From assembly GCA_014647935.1 (NCBI GenBank), contig BMQD01000001.1, forward strand, positions 310,001 through 374,000: a stretch of 64,000 bases of DNA, in the 5' to 3' direction. Shown one piece after another: positions 17,812-25,275 of the stretch. The notes below the pieces were generated by a model. It was not told the DNA's origin, did not search any database, and saw nothing but the letters and a program-made list of their open reading frames with translations. This DNA is from Planomonospora parontospora. GTDB lineage: Bacteria > Actinomycetota > Actinomycetes > Streptosporangiales > Streptosporangiaceae. Position 1 is the first letter of the stretch. Each line of letters begins with the position of its first letter. Made by a program: the position numbers and the translations under genes.

Positions 17812-19743
17812 TCAGCGCAGCGGTCGGCCCTCGCGCCGCCGGTGCGCTTCCCCCTGCCCCGGCCCGGCCCGGTAGGCCCGCTCGAGCCGCGCCATCAGGC
17901 GGGCCGACCCGGTGATCGGCAGGCTCCACCCGGCACCGGTCCCGCTCGCGGTTCCAGCCCGGTCGCTCGCGGTTCCAGCCCGGTCGCTCGCCGCCCGGTC
18001 CCGGTCGCCCCCCGTCTCCTTGCCGTCGCCCCCCGTCCCGCTCTCCGCTCCGTCCGCTCCGCTCTCCGCCGGCTCCCCCGCGGGGTCTCCGGCTCCGCCC
18101 TCGATCCGGACCAGCCGCACGCCCGGTCCCTCCAGCCAGCGCAGCACGCACTCGGTCTCCTCCGCGCCGGCCGCGGGGGTGGGCCCGGGACCGGGCACGA
18201 CGGTCTCGGCGGTGGCCGTCAGCGCGTCCACGAACGGCGCCGGATGGGCGCCCGCGGGCATCACCCCGGCCGAGGCCAGGCGGCCGTACCGGACGACGTG
18301 GATCTCCCAGCGGCCGTCCGCGGCGGGGGCGGCGGCCACCAGCTGCGGGATCGAGGTCAGCGACCGGAGCCGCTGCATGCGGGCCGAGGCGCGGACGTAA
18401 GCGGCGAGCCGGTCGCGGTCGGCGGCGGCCTCCTCGTAGCGCTCCTCCAGGGCCAGCCGGGCCATCCTCGCCTCGACCGCGGCGAAGACCGGGGCGGCGT
18501 CCACCTCCATGGCCCGGCGGGCGGCCGCGGCGTGCCGGCCGTACTCCTCGGGGCTCTGCCGGCCCTCGCACGGCGCGCCGCACCTGCCGATCCCGGCCAG
18601 CGCGCACGCGGGACGGCCCCTGCGCGGGGAGAGCCGCTCGGTGCACTGGCGCAGCGGCACCGCCTCGTGCAGCGCGGTGCGGGCGTCGTCGGCGGCGCGG
18701 ACGCTGGTGAACGGGCCCAGGTAGGCGGCCCGGTCGTCCTTGACCTCCCGGACGATCGACAGGCGGGGGAAGGGCTCGTCGGTGAGCTTGAGCCAGACGA
18801 CCTTCTCCGGGAAGCGGGACCTGCGGTTGTAGCGGGGCTTGGCCGCGCCGATCAGCCGCAGCTCCCGCACCTCGGCCTCCAGCGGGGTCGCGCAGACGAT
18901 CGGCCGGACCCGTGCGGCGATGCCGACCATCTCCCGGATCCGGGGGCGGGTCTCGCTCGCGGTGAAGTAGCTCCGCACCCGGGTGCGGAGGTTGACGCTC
19001 TTGCCGACGTAGAGCGCGTCGCCGCGCTCGTCCTCGAAGACGTAGACGCCCGGCGCGGCGGGGACCGCCTCGGCCAGGTGCCGTTTGCGGCGCTGCTCCG
19101 GCGTGGGCGCGCGAGTGAAGCCCTTGAGCTCCTCCAGGGTGTGCACGCCGAAGGAGCCCGCCCGCTCGATGAGCGCGTGCAGCACGTCCACCGTGGCGCG
19201 GGCGTCGGAGAGGGCGCGGTGGCAGGGCTCGGTCGAGCTGAAGAGCCGGGCCAGCGTGGCCAGCTTGCAGTTGGGCGCCTCGTCGCGGGTCAGCAGTCTG
19301 CGGGCGAGGGTGACGGTGTCGACGACGGGATGGGCGGGCGGGGGGTATCCGAAGGCGGCGCAGGCGGCCTTGACGAATCCGACGTCGAAGCCCGCGTTGT
19401 GCGCCACCAGGGTGGAGCCCGCGGCGAACTCCAGGAAGGAGGGGAGCACGGACTCGATCCGGGGGGCCTGCGCGACCATGGCGTCGGTGATGCCGGTCAG
19501 CACCGAGATGAACGGCGGGATCGGCGTCCCGGGGTGGACCAGGGTGGCGAACTCGCCCAGCACCTGCCCGCCCCGGACCTTGACGGCGCCGATCTCGGTG
19601 ATCGCGTGCTCACCCGCCGAGACGCCCGTGGTCTCCAGGTCGAAGACCACGAAGGTGATCTGGCTGAGCGGGGTGCCCAGCTCGTCCAGCGTTCCCTGCA
19701 CGGCATGTTCCACGGTCACGACCATAGGAGCCGCGACCGACAT
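17812..19743 (-). CDS. DEDDh exonuclease fused to a UvrC-like GIY-YIG endonuclease
   Basis: 643 residues. N-terminal DnaQ-type 3'-5' exonuclease (about 30-195: VVFDLETTG, TLVAHNAGFDVGFV, CHRALSDARATVDVL), then a UvrC-like part: GIY-YIG nuclease (about 225-300: GVYVFEDERGDALYVGKSVNLR), a UvrC-type Cys cluster region and a UVR helix pair (ALEERYEEAAADRDRLA). The C-terminal UvrC nuclease half is absent. M. tuberculosis Rv2191 has this architecture and the same neighbourhood. Likely acts in DNA repair or processing. The C-terminal half has an Ala/Gly/Asp-rich insert with a 21-bp tandem duplication (near 17948-17989). The start could also be ATG 19725. Confidence 0.88.
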   Translation of the reverse strand: MSVAAPMVVTVEHAVQGTLDELGTPLSQITFVVFDLETTGVSAGEHAITEIGAVKVRGGQVLGEFATLVHPGTPIPPFISVLTGITDAMVAQAPRIESVLPSFLEFAAGSTLVAHNAGFDVGFVKAACAAFGYPPPAHPVVDTVTLARRLLTRDEAPNCKLATLARLFSSTEPCHRALSDARATVDVLHALIERAGSFGVHTLEELKGFTRAPTPEQRRKRHLAEAVPAAPGVYVFEDERGDALYVGKSVNLRTRVRSYFTASETRPRIREMVGIAARVRPIVCATPLEAEVRELRLIGAAKPRYNRRSRFPEKVVWLKLTDEPFPRLSIVREVKDDRAAYLGPFTSVRAADDARTALHEAVPLRQCTERLSPRRGRPACALAGIGRCGAPCEGRQSPEEYGRHAAAARRAMEVDAAPVFAAVEARMARLALEERYEEAAADRDRLAAYVRASARMQRLRSLTSIPQLVAAAPAADGRWEIHVVRYGRLASAGVMPAGAHPAPFVDALTATAETVVPGPGPTPAAGAEETECVLRWLEGPGVRLVRIEGGAGDPAGEPAESGADGAESGTGGDGKETGGDRDRAASDRAGTASDRAGTASGTGAGWSLPITGSARLMARLERAYRAGPGQGEAHRRREGRPLR

Positions 19744-19763
19744 TCGGCGCCGGCGGTCCCGGC

Positions 19764-19837
19764 CGGAGAGCGGACCCGGTGGCTCGGAGAGCGGACCCCG
19801 CCCGGAGAGCGGTCCCGGTGGCCCGTCCGGAGAGCGG
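19764..19837. repeat. Four CGGAGAGCGG repeats upstream of the exonuclease gene
   Basis: CGGAGAGCGG occurs at 19764, 19785, 19803 and 19828, spaced 18-25 bases, in the interval between divergent genes. Read in the exonuclease frame it would encode PLSGR repeats, which raises the possibility of a longer N-terminus, but no family member supports that. Confidence 0.6.
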
Positions 19838-19894
19838 CCGGAAGCGGGCACGGCATCGACTTTGGTCGGTTCCGGGACGCCTCCTCTGGTCGTA

Positions 19895-19906
19895 ATGTCA
19901 TGACAT
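19895..19906. promoter_or_regulatory. Palindrome abutting the kinase start codon
   Basis: ATGTCATGACAT is a perfect 12-bp palindrome that ends directly before GTG 19907. TAATGT (19893-19898) overlaps it and could be a -10 box of a leaderless transcript. A protein bound here would block transcription or initiation. Confidence 0.4.
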
Positions 19907-21166
19907 GTGACCGAACGCGCGCTGGAGTACCGGTGGCTGCTGCCCGCGACCCTGCAGGACGCCCCGGAGGGGAGGCGGCCGGCGGTCCGGCGCTCGACCC
20001 GCGACTGGATCGTGGACATCGCCGTCTTCCTGCTCTCCGCCGGGCTGGGGCTGATCACGGCGGACGAGGTGCACGGCCTGGTCGGCGCCACCGAACCGAT
20101 CCGCGCGATCGACCAGTTGGTGGGCGCGCTCGCGTGCGTCGCCGTATGGCTGCGCCGGCGCTGGCCGGTGGGGCTCGCCCTCGTGCTCACCCTCGTCTCG
20201 ACCGTCTCCAACATGGCGAGCGTGCCCGCCCTGGTGGCGCTGTTCACGGTGGTGGTGCACCGGCCGTTCCGCCCCATGGCGCTGGTGGTGGGGGCGAACC
20301 TGCTGACGCTCCCGGTCTACCTGCAGCTGTGGCCCGACCCAACGATGCCCTACGCCATGGAGGCGCTGGTGTCGGTGCTGGTCCTGCTGGTCGTGGTGGG
20401 CTGGGGGATGTTCGTGCGGGCGCGCCGGCAGCTCGTGCTCTCCCTGCGCGACCGGGCGGAGCGGGCCGAGGTGGAGGCGGAGTTCCAGGTGACGCGGGCC
20501 AGGCGGCTGGAGCGCGAGAGGATCGCCCGCGAGATGCACGACGTGCTCGCCCACCGGCTCTCCCTGCTCAGCGTGCACGCGGGTGCGCTGGAGTACCGGC
20601 CGGACATGCCGCCGCGGGACGTGGCCAGGGCGGCGGAGGTGATCCGCTCGGGCGCGCACCAGGCGCTCCAGGACCTGCGCGAGGTCATCGGCGTGCTCCG
20701 GCTCGGCTCCGGGGACCCGGAGGACGGCGGCGGCTCCGCGACCGCCGGGGAGGCCGTGTCCGACCGGCCGGACCGGCCCCAGCCGACCCTGGCGACCCTG
20801 GAGGACCTGGTGGAGGAGTCCCGGCTGGCGGGCACGGAGGTGGAGTTCGACCTGCGGGTCGGCGACCCGTCCGGGGTCCCCGCGGGGCTCGGCCGCAACG
20901 CCTACCGGATCGTGCAGGAGGGGCTGACCAACGCGCGCAAGCACGCCGCCGACGCGCCGGTGGAGCTCGCCGTGGCGGGCGGGCCCGGCGAGGGGCTCAC
21001 CGTCGAGGTCGTCAATCCCGTGACGGGCGGCCGGTCCGTGCCGGGCAGCGGCACCGGGCTGATCGGGCTCACCGAGCGGGCCGAACTCATGGGAGGCCGT
21101 CTGGAGTACGGCCCGGCGCCCGACGGCCGGTTCCGGCTCGGCGCGTGGCTGCCGTGGCCGGAATGA
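19907..21166 (+). CDS. Sensor histidine kinase, NarL-partner type
   Basis: 419 residues. Four to five N-terminal membrane helices (WIVDIAVFLLSAGLGLI, ALACVAVWL, LALVLTLVSTV, LVVGANLLTLPVYL, VLVLLVVVGWGMFV) with short loops, so it probably senses within or near the membrane. Then a coiled linker, the HisKA_3 helix with phospho-accepting His (IAREMHDVLAHRLSLLSVHAG), and HATPase (AYRIVQEGLTNARKHA; GTGLIGLTERAELMGG). The cognate response regulator starts 13-25 bases downstream. No Shine-Dalgarno site is seen, which fits a leaderless start at GTG 19907. Signal unknown. Confidence 0.9.
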   Translation: MTERALEYRWLLPATLQDAPEGRRPAVRRSTRDWIVDIAVFLLSAGLGLITADEVHGLVGATEPIRAIDQLVGALACVAVWLRRRWPVGLALVLTLVSTVSNMASVPALVALFTVVVHRPFRPMALVVGANLLTLPVYLQLWPDPTMPYAMEALVSVLVLLVVVGWGMFVRARRQLVLSLRDRAERAEVEAEFQVTRARRLERERIAREMHDVLAHRLSLLSVHAGALEYRPDMPPRDVARAAEVIRSGAHQALQDLREVIGVLRLGSGDPEDGGGSATAGEAVSDRPDRPQPTLATLEDLVEESRLAGTEVEFDLRVGDPSGVPAGLGRNAYRIVQEGLTNARKHAADAPVELAVAGGPGEGLTVEVVNPVTGGRSVPGSGTGLIGLTERAELMGGRLEYGPAPDGRFRLGAWLPWPE

Positions 21167-21178
21167 GCGGGGCGGGCG

Positions 21179-22078
21179 GTGTGGAACAGCATGGACGATG
21201 CGGGTGATATGAGCGGTACGGATGAGGCGGGTGCCCCCGGTGGCACGGATGGCACGGACGGTTCCCGCGGTGCTGGCGGTGTCAGGAGCGGTGCGGGCGG
21301 TACGGACGGGAGCGGTGTGGGCGGTGCTGAGGGTGTCAGGAGCGGTGCGGGCGGTACGGGCGGCGGCCCGGTCGGCCTGGCCGGCCCGGGGGATGTGACC
21401 GGTGGGGAGGCGTCGCCGCGCCCGGTGATCCGGGTGCTGATCGTGGACGACGACGCCCTCGTCCGGGCGGGGCTCGCGATGATCCTCGGCGGTTCCGGTG
21501 ACATCGCCGTCGTGGGGGAGGGGGCGGACGGGGACGAGGTGCCGGGCCTGGTGGCCCGGCACCGGCCCGACGTGGTGCTGATGGACATCCGCATGCCCAG
21601 GGTGGACGGCCTGACCGCGACCGAGCGGCTGCGCGCCGCCGCTCCGGCGCCCGAGGTGGTCGTCCTGACGACGTTCCACGCCGACGCCCAGGTGCTGCGG
21701 GCGCTGCGGGCCGGAGCGGCCGGGTTCCTGCTCAAGGACATCCCGCCCGCGGACCTGGTGGCCGCGATCCGCCGGGTCGGGGCGGGCGAACCCATCCTCT
21801 CGCCTGCGGTGACCCGCCAGCTCATCGCGCACGTCGCCGACGACGGCGCCGGCGCGCGCCGTGAGCGGGCGCTGGGGCTGCTGTCCGGTCTCAGCGACCG
21901 GGAGCGGGAGGTCGCGCTCGCGGTCGGCAGGGGGAGGTCGAACGCGGAGATCGCCGCCGAGCTGTACATGAGCGTGGCGACGGTCAAGGCCCACGTCTCC
22001 CGGATCCTGGCCAAGCTGGGGCTGAACAACCGCGTCCAGATCGCGCTGACCGTCCAGGACGCCGGGCACCTCGGCTAG
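21179..22078 (+). CDS. NarL/LuxR-type response regulator
   Basis: Partner of the kinase upstream. Receiver from about residue 83 (VIRVLIVDDDALVRAGLAMIL, phospho-Asp in DVVLMDIRMPRVDG, Lys in AAGFLLKDIPP), LuxR helix-turn-helix at the C-terminus (LSDREREVALAVGRGRSNAEIAAEL... VSRILAKLGLNNR). The open frame reaches up to GTG 21179, 13 bases after the kinase stop, which adds about 80 Gly/Thr/Asp-rich low-complexity residues containing an internal repeat (VRSGAGGT twice). A start at GTG 21425 would give the normal length of 218 residues. Domain calls are firm, the start is not. Confidence 0.85.
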   Translation: MWNSMDDAGDMSGTDEAGAPGGTDGTDGSRGAGGVRSGAGGTDGSGVGGAEGVRSGAGGTGGGPVGLAGPGDVTGGEASPRPVIRVLIVDDDALVRAGLAMILGGSGDIAVVGEGADGDEVPGLVARHRPDVVLMDIRMPRVDGLTATERLRAAAPAPEVVVLTTFHADAQVLRALRAGAAGFLLKDIPPADLVAAIRRVGAGEPILSPAVTRQLIAHVADDGAGARRERALGLLSGLSDREREVALAVGRGRSNAEIAAELYMSVATVKAHVSRILAKLGLNNRVQIALTVQDAGHLG

Positions 22079-22080
22079 CC

Positions 22081-22109
22081 GGCCCCCGCCGTGCCGTACG
22101 GCGGGGGCC
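22081..22109 (+). terminator. Terminator after the two-component pair
   Basis: An 11-bp stem (GGCCCCCGCCG / CGGCGGGGGCC) with a 7-base loop, starting 2 bases after the response-regulator stop codon. Confidence 0.7.
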
Positions 22110-22209
22110 CCTCGCCGTACGGAGGCCGCGGCCGGTGTCCCACCGTGTCGGGGGCGGGGTGGGAGGGCCGTACCCTTGACGGATAGACCGATCCGAGTAG
22201 GGGCCGTTG

Positions 22210-23532
22210 ATGAGTTCAGCCGGAGAGGGCCTGTCTCGTCCGCTGCCCGAGCAGGTCCGCTCACACGTCGTGGACCTGGCGTCCCAGGTCCTGGGATCCA
22301 TGCCCGCCGCCGCCGTGCCGCCGCCGCTGCGCAACATCGCCAGGTTCGAGCCGCGCAAGCGCGCCCGGCTGGGCAGCACGCCGATCGCGGCGCAGCTGGA
22401 GACGGACAAGGAGTTCCGGGAGGCCGTCGCCGAGGTCCTGACGGCGAGCCTGCCCGAGCTGGTCGCCGGGCTGGCGGAGGGTGCCGTCCCCCCGGCCGCC
22501 GAGCCCGTCCTGGTCGCCGCCGCGGCCTATCTGACCAGGCCGCCCGGCTGGGTGGAGATGGTGGAGACCGCCCGCGCCGATCTGGAGCGCTCGGCGGCCG
22601 TCGCGGAGGGTTCGGCGCAGGAGCAGGCGGTCACCCGGCTGCGCGAGCAGCTGGCCGCGCAGAAGACCGCGGCCAGGGAGGAGTCCGAGCGGCTGCGCGA
22701 GCAGCTCAAGGCCGCCCGGGCGGAGGTCTCCGATCTGCGCCACAAGCTGCACGCGGCCCGGGAGCGGGCCAGGGCGGCCGAGGCGCACGCCGCCGCGATG
22801 GAGGAGGCCGCGCAGGAGGCCAGGGCCGCCGCCGCGTCGGCGGGCAGTGCGGGGGAGAGCGAGCTGCGCCGCCTGCGGGAGCGCCTGTCCGACTCCGAGC
22901 GGCAGCTGGAGGCCGCCCGCCGGGCCGCTCGCGAAGGCCGCAGCGAGGAGGACACCAAGGTCCGCGTGCTGCTCGACGCGCTCGCGGACGCCGCGGCCGG
23001 GCTGCGCAGGGAGCTGGCGCTGCCCTCGGGCATCAACCGGCCGGCCGACTCGGTCGCCTCGGTCGCCCCCGGCAGGCCGGGGGTCCGGGCGGTGCCCGCC
23101 CGGGCGCTCGCCGACGACGACCCCGCCCTGCTCGACCAGCTGCTCGCGCTGCCGCAGATCCATCTGATCGTGGACGGCTACAACGTGACCAAGACCGGTT
23201 ACGGCACCCTCACCCTGGCCGACCAGCGCAACCGTCTGCTGACCGGGCTCGGCGCGCTGTACGCGCAGACCCGCACCGAGCTGACCTGCGTCTTCGACGG
23301 CGCCGAGCTGGACGGGCCGGTCCCGGTGTCGGCGCCGCGAGGGGTCCGGGTGCTGTTCAGCGCGCCGGGGCAGATCGCCGACGACCTGATCCGCCAGCTG
23401 GTCCGCGCCGAGCCCGTCGGGCGGGCGCTCGCGGTGGTCTCCTCCGACCGCGAGGTGGCCGAGTCGGTCCGCCGCATGGGGGCGCGTCCGGTGCCCGCCG
23501 CACTGCTCCTGAAGCGTCTCGGACGCGCCTGA
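22210..23532 (+). CDS. NYN-domain (YacP-like) predicted ribonuclease with coiled coil
   Basis: 440 residues. N-terminal helical region (to about 130), a long charged coiled coil of Ala/Glu/Arg heptads (about 130-270, e.g. RLREQLKAARAEVSDLRHK), and a C-terminal NYN/PIN-like domain (from about 315: IHLIVDGYNVTKTGYG, ELTCVFDGAELD, ADDLIRQLV, ALAVVSSDREVAESVRRMG) with the family's spaced acidic residues. NYN proteins cleave RNA; the YacP/Rae1 relatives act on ribosome-associated mRNA. The coiled coil suggests oligomer formation or binding to a partner. Start ATG 22210 follows GTAGGGG. Stands alone; target unknown. Confidence 0.85.
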   Translation: MSSAGEGLSRPLPEQVRSHVVDLASQVLGSMPAAAVPPPLRNIARFEPRKRARLGSTPIAAQLETDKEFREAVAEVLTASLPELVAGLAEGAVPPAAEPVLVAAAAYLTRPPGWVEMVETARADLERSAAVAEGSAQEQAVTRLREQLAAQKTAAREESERLREQLKAARAEVSDLRHKLHAARERARAAEAHAAAMEEAAQEARAAAASAGSAGESELRRLRERLSDSERQLEAARRAAREGRSEEDTKVRVLLDALADAAAGLRRELALPSGINRPADSVASVAPGRPGVRAVPARALADDDPALLDQLLALPQIHLIVDGYNVTKTGYGTLTLADQRNRLLTGLGALYAQTRTELTCVFDGAELDGPVPVSAPRGVRVLFSAPGQIADDLIRQLVRAEPVGRALAVVSSDREVAESVRRMGARPVPAALLLKRLGRA

Positions 23533-23673
23533 GTCCTCCGCGGCCGCTCGTCGTCTCCGCCGGGCCGCGTGCCCGGTGAGAGCGGGAAGGCGGGGAAGCG
23601 GGCGAAAAGGTGAGCTGGACCTTACTGGTTCTGTACTATTCGCCCCAGGTCTTTACGGCGGGAGGGCGTAGTA

Positions 23674-24675
23674 GTGGCCGTGGCGGGTATGCCGAAGTGT
23701 TATGGGCGGGTGCCCGTGGCGGCCGGACTGGCTCTCGTGGCGCTCCTGCTGCCGGCGTTGCCGGCCGGTGACGCGCTCGCCGAGCCGAAGCCGACGATCG
23801 CCGAGGCCAAGAAGAAGCTGGAGAAGCTCAACGACCAGGCCGACAAGATCGTCGAGAAGTACAACCAGGCCGGCGAGAAGTGGAAGAAGGCCCGCACGCG
23901 CTACCGGACGCTCAACGGCGCCCTGGAGAAGCAGAGCGCGAAGGTCGCCGGGCTGCGCCGGGAACTGGTCGCGATGGCCGTCAGCGGCTACCAGGCGGGC
24001 ACGGTGACCGGCTGGGAGAGCCTGATCACCCGGCCCGACCCGAGTGACCTGCTGAGCGGCCTGGCCGCGGTGGACCAGATGTCGGCCCTGCGCGCCCAGT
24101 CCCTCAACGCCTTCGACGAGGCCACCAAGACCCTGCGGACCGACCGGGACGAGGCCAAGGCCGCCCTGTCCGAGGCCGACGAGTACCGCGACGAGCTGGC
24201 CGAGCAGAAGGCCAAGGCCGACAAGATGGTCAAGGCCCAGATCAAGCTCCTGCGCGAGCTCGGCGCCTACCGGGCGGGCAACCCGAACAGCCCCGGCATC
24301 ACCTACACCGGCTCCGCCTCGGGGAGCGCCCGCAAGGCGCTCCAGTTCGCCTTCGCCCAGGTCGGCAAGCCGTACCAGTACGGTGGCACGGGACCCGGCG
24401 GCTGGGACTGCTCCGGCCTGCTCCAGGCCGCCTGGCGCGCCGGGGGCGTCAGCCTCCCGCGGACGACCTGGGAGCAGTGGAGCTGGGGTGCGAGCCGCAG
24501 GGTCTCCCTGGACGACCTCCAGCCCGGGGACCTCATCTTCAGCGAGGGCCTGGGACACGTGAGCATGTACGTCGGCGGCGGCCAGATCGTCCACGCCCCG
24601 CAGACCGGCGACGTCGTGAAGGTCGTCGACCTGTCGGCGTACGGCCGCCGCCTGGTGGGCGCGGTCCGTCCCTGA
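23674..24675 (+). CDS. NlpC/P60 peptidoglycan endopeptidase with coiled-coil N-terminus
   Basis: 333 residues, secreted. A signal peptide (VPVAAGLALVALLLPALPAGDALA) is followed by a helical coiled coil (about 35-215; KKKLEKLNDQADKIVEKYNQ), then a C-terminal NlpC/P60 domain (about 225-333) with the catalytic Cys in GGWDCSGLLQAAW, His in GLGHVSMYVG and the third polar residue in QIVHAPQTG. Such proteins cut the D-Glu to diaminopimelate bond during cell separation; the layout is that of M. tuberculosis Rv2190c/RipA relatives. The start GTG 23674 follows GGGAGGGCG. Rv2190c lies at the same place relative to trpD and pimB. Confidence 0.92.
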   Translation: MAVAGMPKCYGRVPVAAGLALVALLLPALPAGDALAEPKPTIAEAKKKLEKLNDQADKIVEKYNQAGEKWKKARTRYRTLNGALEKQSAKVAGLRRELVAMAVSGYQAGTVTGWESLITRPDPSDLLSGLAAVDQMSALRAQSLNAFDEATKTLRTDRDEAKAALSEADEYRDELAEQKAKADKMVKAQIKLLRELGAYRAGNPNSPGITYTGSASGSARKALQFAFAQVGKPYQYGGTGPGGWDCSGLLQAAWRAGGVSLPRTTWEQWSWGASRRVSLDDLQPGDLIFSEGLGHVSMYVGGGQIVHAPQTGDVVKVVDLSAYGRRLVGAVRP

Positions 24676-24703
24676 CGCCGCCCCGCTCCCGTCCCGGAAG
24701 CCG

Positions 24704-24757
24704 CCCCCGCCCCGTCCTGCCCCGTCCCCGCCCCCGCCCCGTCCTGCCCCGTCCCCG
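24704..24757. repeat. 27-bp tandem duplication after the NlpC/P60 gene
   Basis: The unit beginning CCCCCGCCCCGTCC occurs at 24704-24730 and 24731-24757 without mismatch. It is C-rich and non-coding, lying between the stop codon and the terminator. Confidence 0.8.
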
Positions 24758-24775
24758 TCCCCGTCTGTGCTGCCC

Positions 24776-24806
24776 GAGCCCGCGAGCCCCGCGCTCGCGG
24801 GCTCTT
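24776..24806 (+). terminator. Terminator after first NlpC/P60 gene
   Basis: GAGCCCGCGAG / CTCGCGGGCTC, an 11-bp perfect stem with a 7-base loop and TTCC tail. Confidence 0.75.
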
Positions 24807-24824
24807 CCGTGTCCGGCCAAGATC

Positions 24825-24856
24825 ATTACTCCTGTTACTGGAGTTACGGGAGTGAC
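24825..24856 (-). promoter_or_regulatory. Four phased GTnAC repeats, candidate MtrA binding site
   Basis: ATTAC, GTTAC, GTTAC and GTGAC start at 24825, 24834, 24843 and 24852, exactly 9 bases apart. On the minus strand these read GTCAC, GTAAC, GTAAC, GTAAT. Direct 9-bp repeats with a GTCAC or GTAAC core are the reported recognition pattern of MtrA in mycobacteria and Streptomyces, which controls peptidoglycan hydrolase genes. The site lies about 290 bases upstream of the riboswitch, which precedes an NlpC/P60 gene. The assignment to MtrA is inference. Confidence 0.5.
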
Positions 24857-25110
24857 AACGTTCAGGCAGCGGATCTCCAAATGTGACGAGGGTCATATCG
24901 CGGTGGTGGACTCGCCGTTATCCAGCGGTTATGAAAAGAGGGAAGAGGCTCCCCGATCTTCGGACGGGGCAGCGTCTTTGCCGATGTTTGGGGATCGGGG
25001 TAACTTCTGGCGTCGCGACGAGCAAGCCATGCCGTCGCAGTGCACCGGCCTCTCAGGCTGTGTCCAGATGAATAATCCAAGCGGTCACGCGAAGCACCTA
25101 CACCGTCGTG

Positions 25111-25246
25111 ACCTGCCGAATCCATGCAGCCATGAGGCATGGAACCGGGGAACCAAAGGCATGCTCCCATTGCCAGGGGTGAATCGGCACGCCGTTGTGC
25201 CATAGGGCGTCTTCCCTGCCCGAATCCGTCAGCTAACCCGGTAGGC
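25111..25246 (+). promoter_or_regulatory. c-di-AMP riboswitch (ydaO-yuaA type)
   Basis: The leader contains the strongly conserved blocks of this class: GGAACCGGGGAACCAAAGG, CAGGGGTGAATCGG and the 3' segment CCCGAATCCGTCAGCTAACC. The closing helix pairs CCTGCCG (25112-25118) with CGGTAGG (25239-25245). In actinobacteria this riboswitch commonly precedes cell-wall hydrolase and Rpf genes and turns expression off when c-di-AMP is high. The NlpC/P60 gene begins 27 bases downstream. No terminator follows, so control by translation start access or by Rho is possible. Confidence 0.9.
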
Positions 25247-25261
25247 ATCAGTGGAAGTCCC

Positions 25262-25275
25262 AAGGAGAAATCCTG
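25262..25275 (+). promoter_or_regulatory. Ribosome site and CTG start of the second NlpC/P60 gene
   Basis: AAGGAG (25262-25267) is followed after 5 bases by CTG 25273. No ATG, GTG or TTG exists in frame until GTG 25324, which would remove the positive start of the signal peptide. AGGA-GAAA-TCCT could form a small GNRA-loop hairpin that covers both the ribosome site and the start codon. Confidence 0.6.

Noticed and set aside
17782-21207. Very long plus-strand open frame (over 1,100 codons)
   Set aside because: It runs antisense to the exonuclease gene and through the kinase gene in another frame. It encodes Arg/Gly/Ala-rich sequence without domains, as expected for shadows in very GC-rich DNA.
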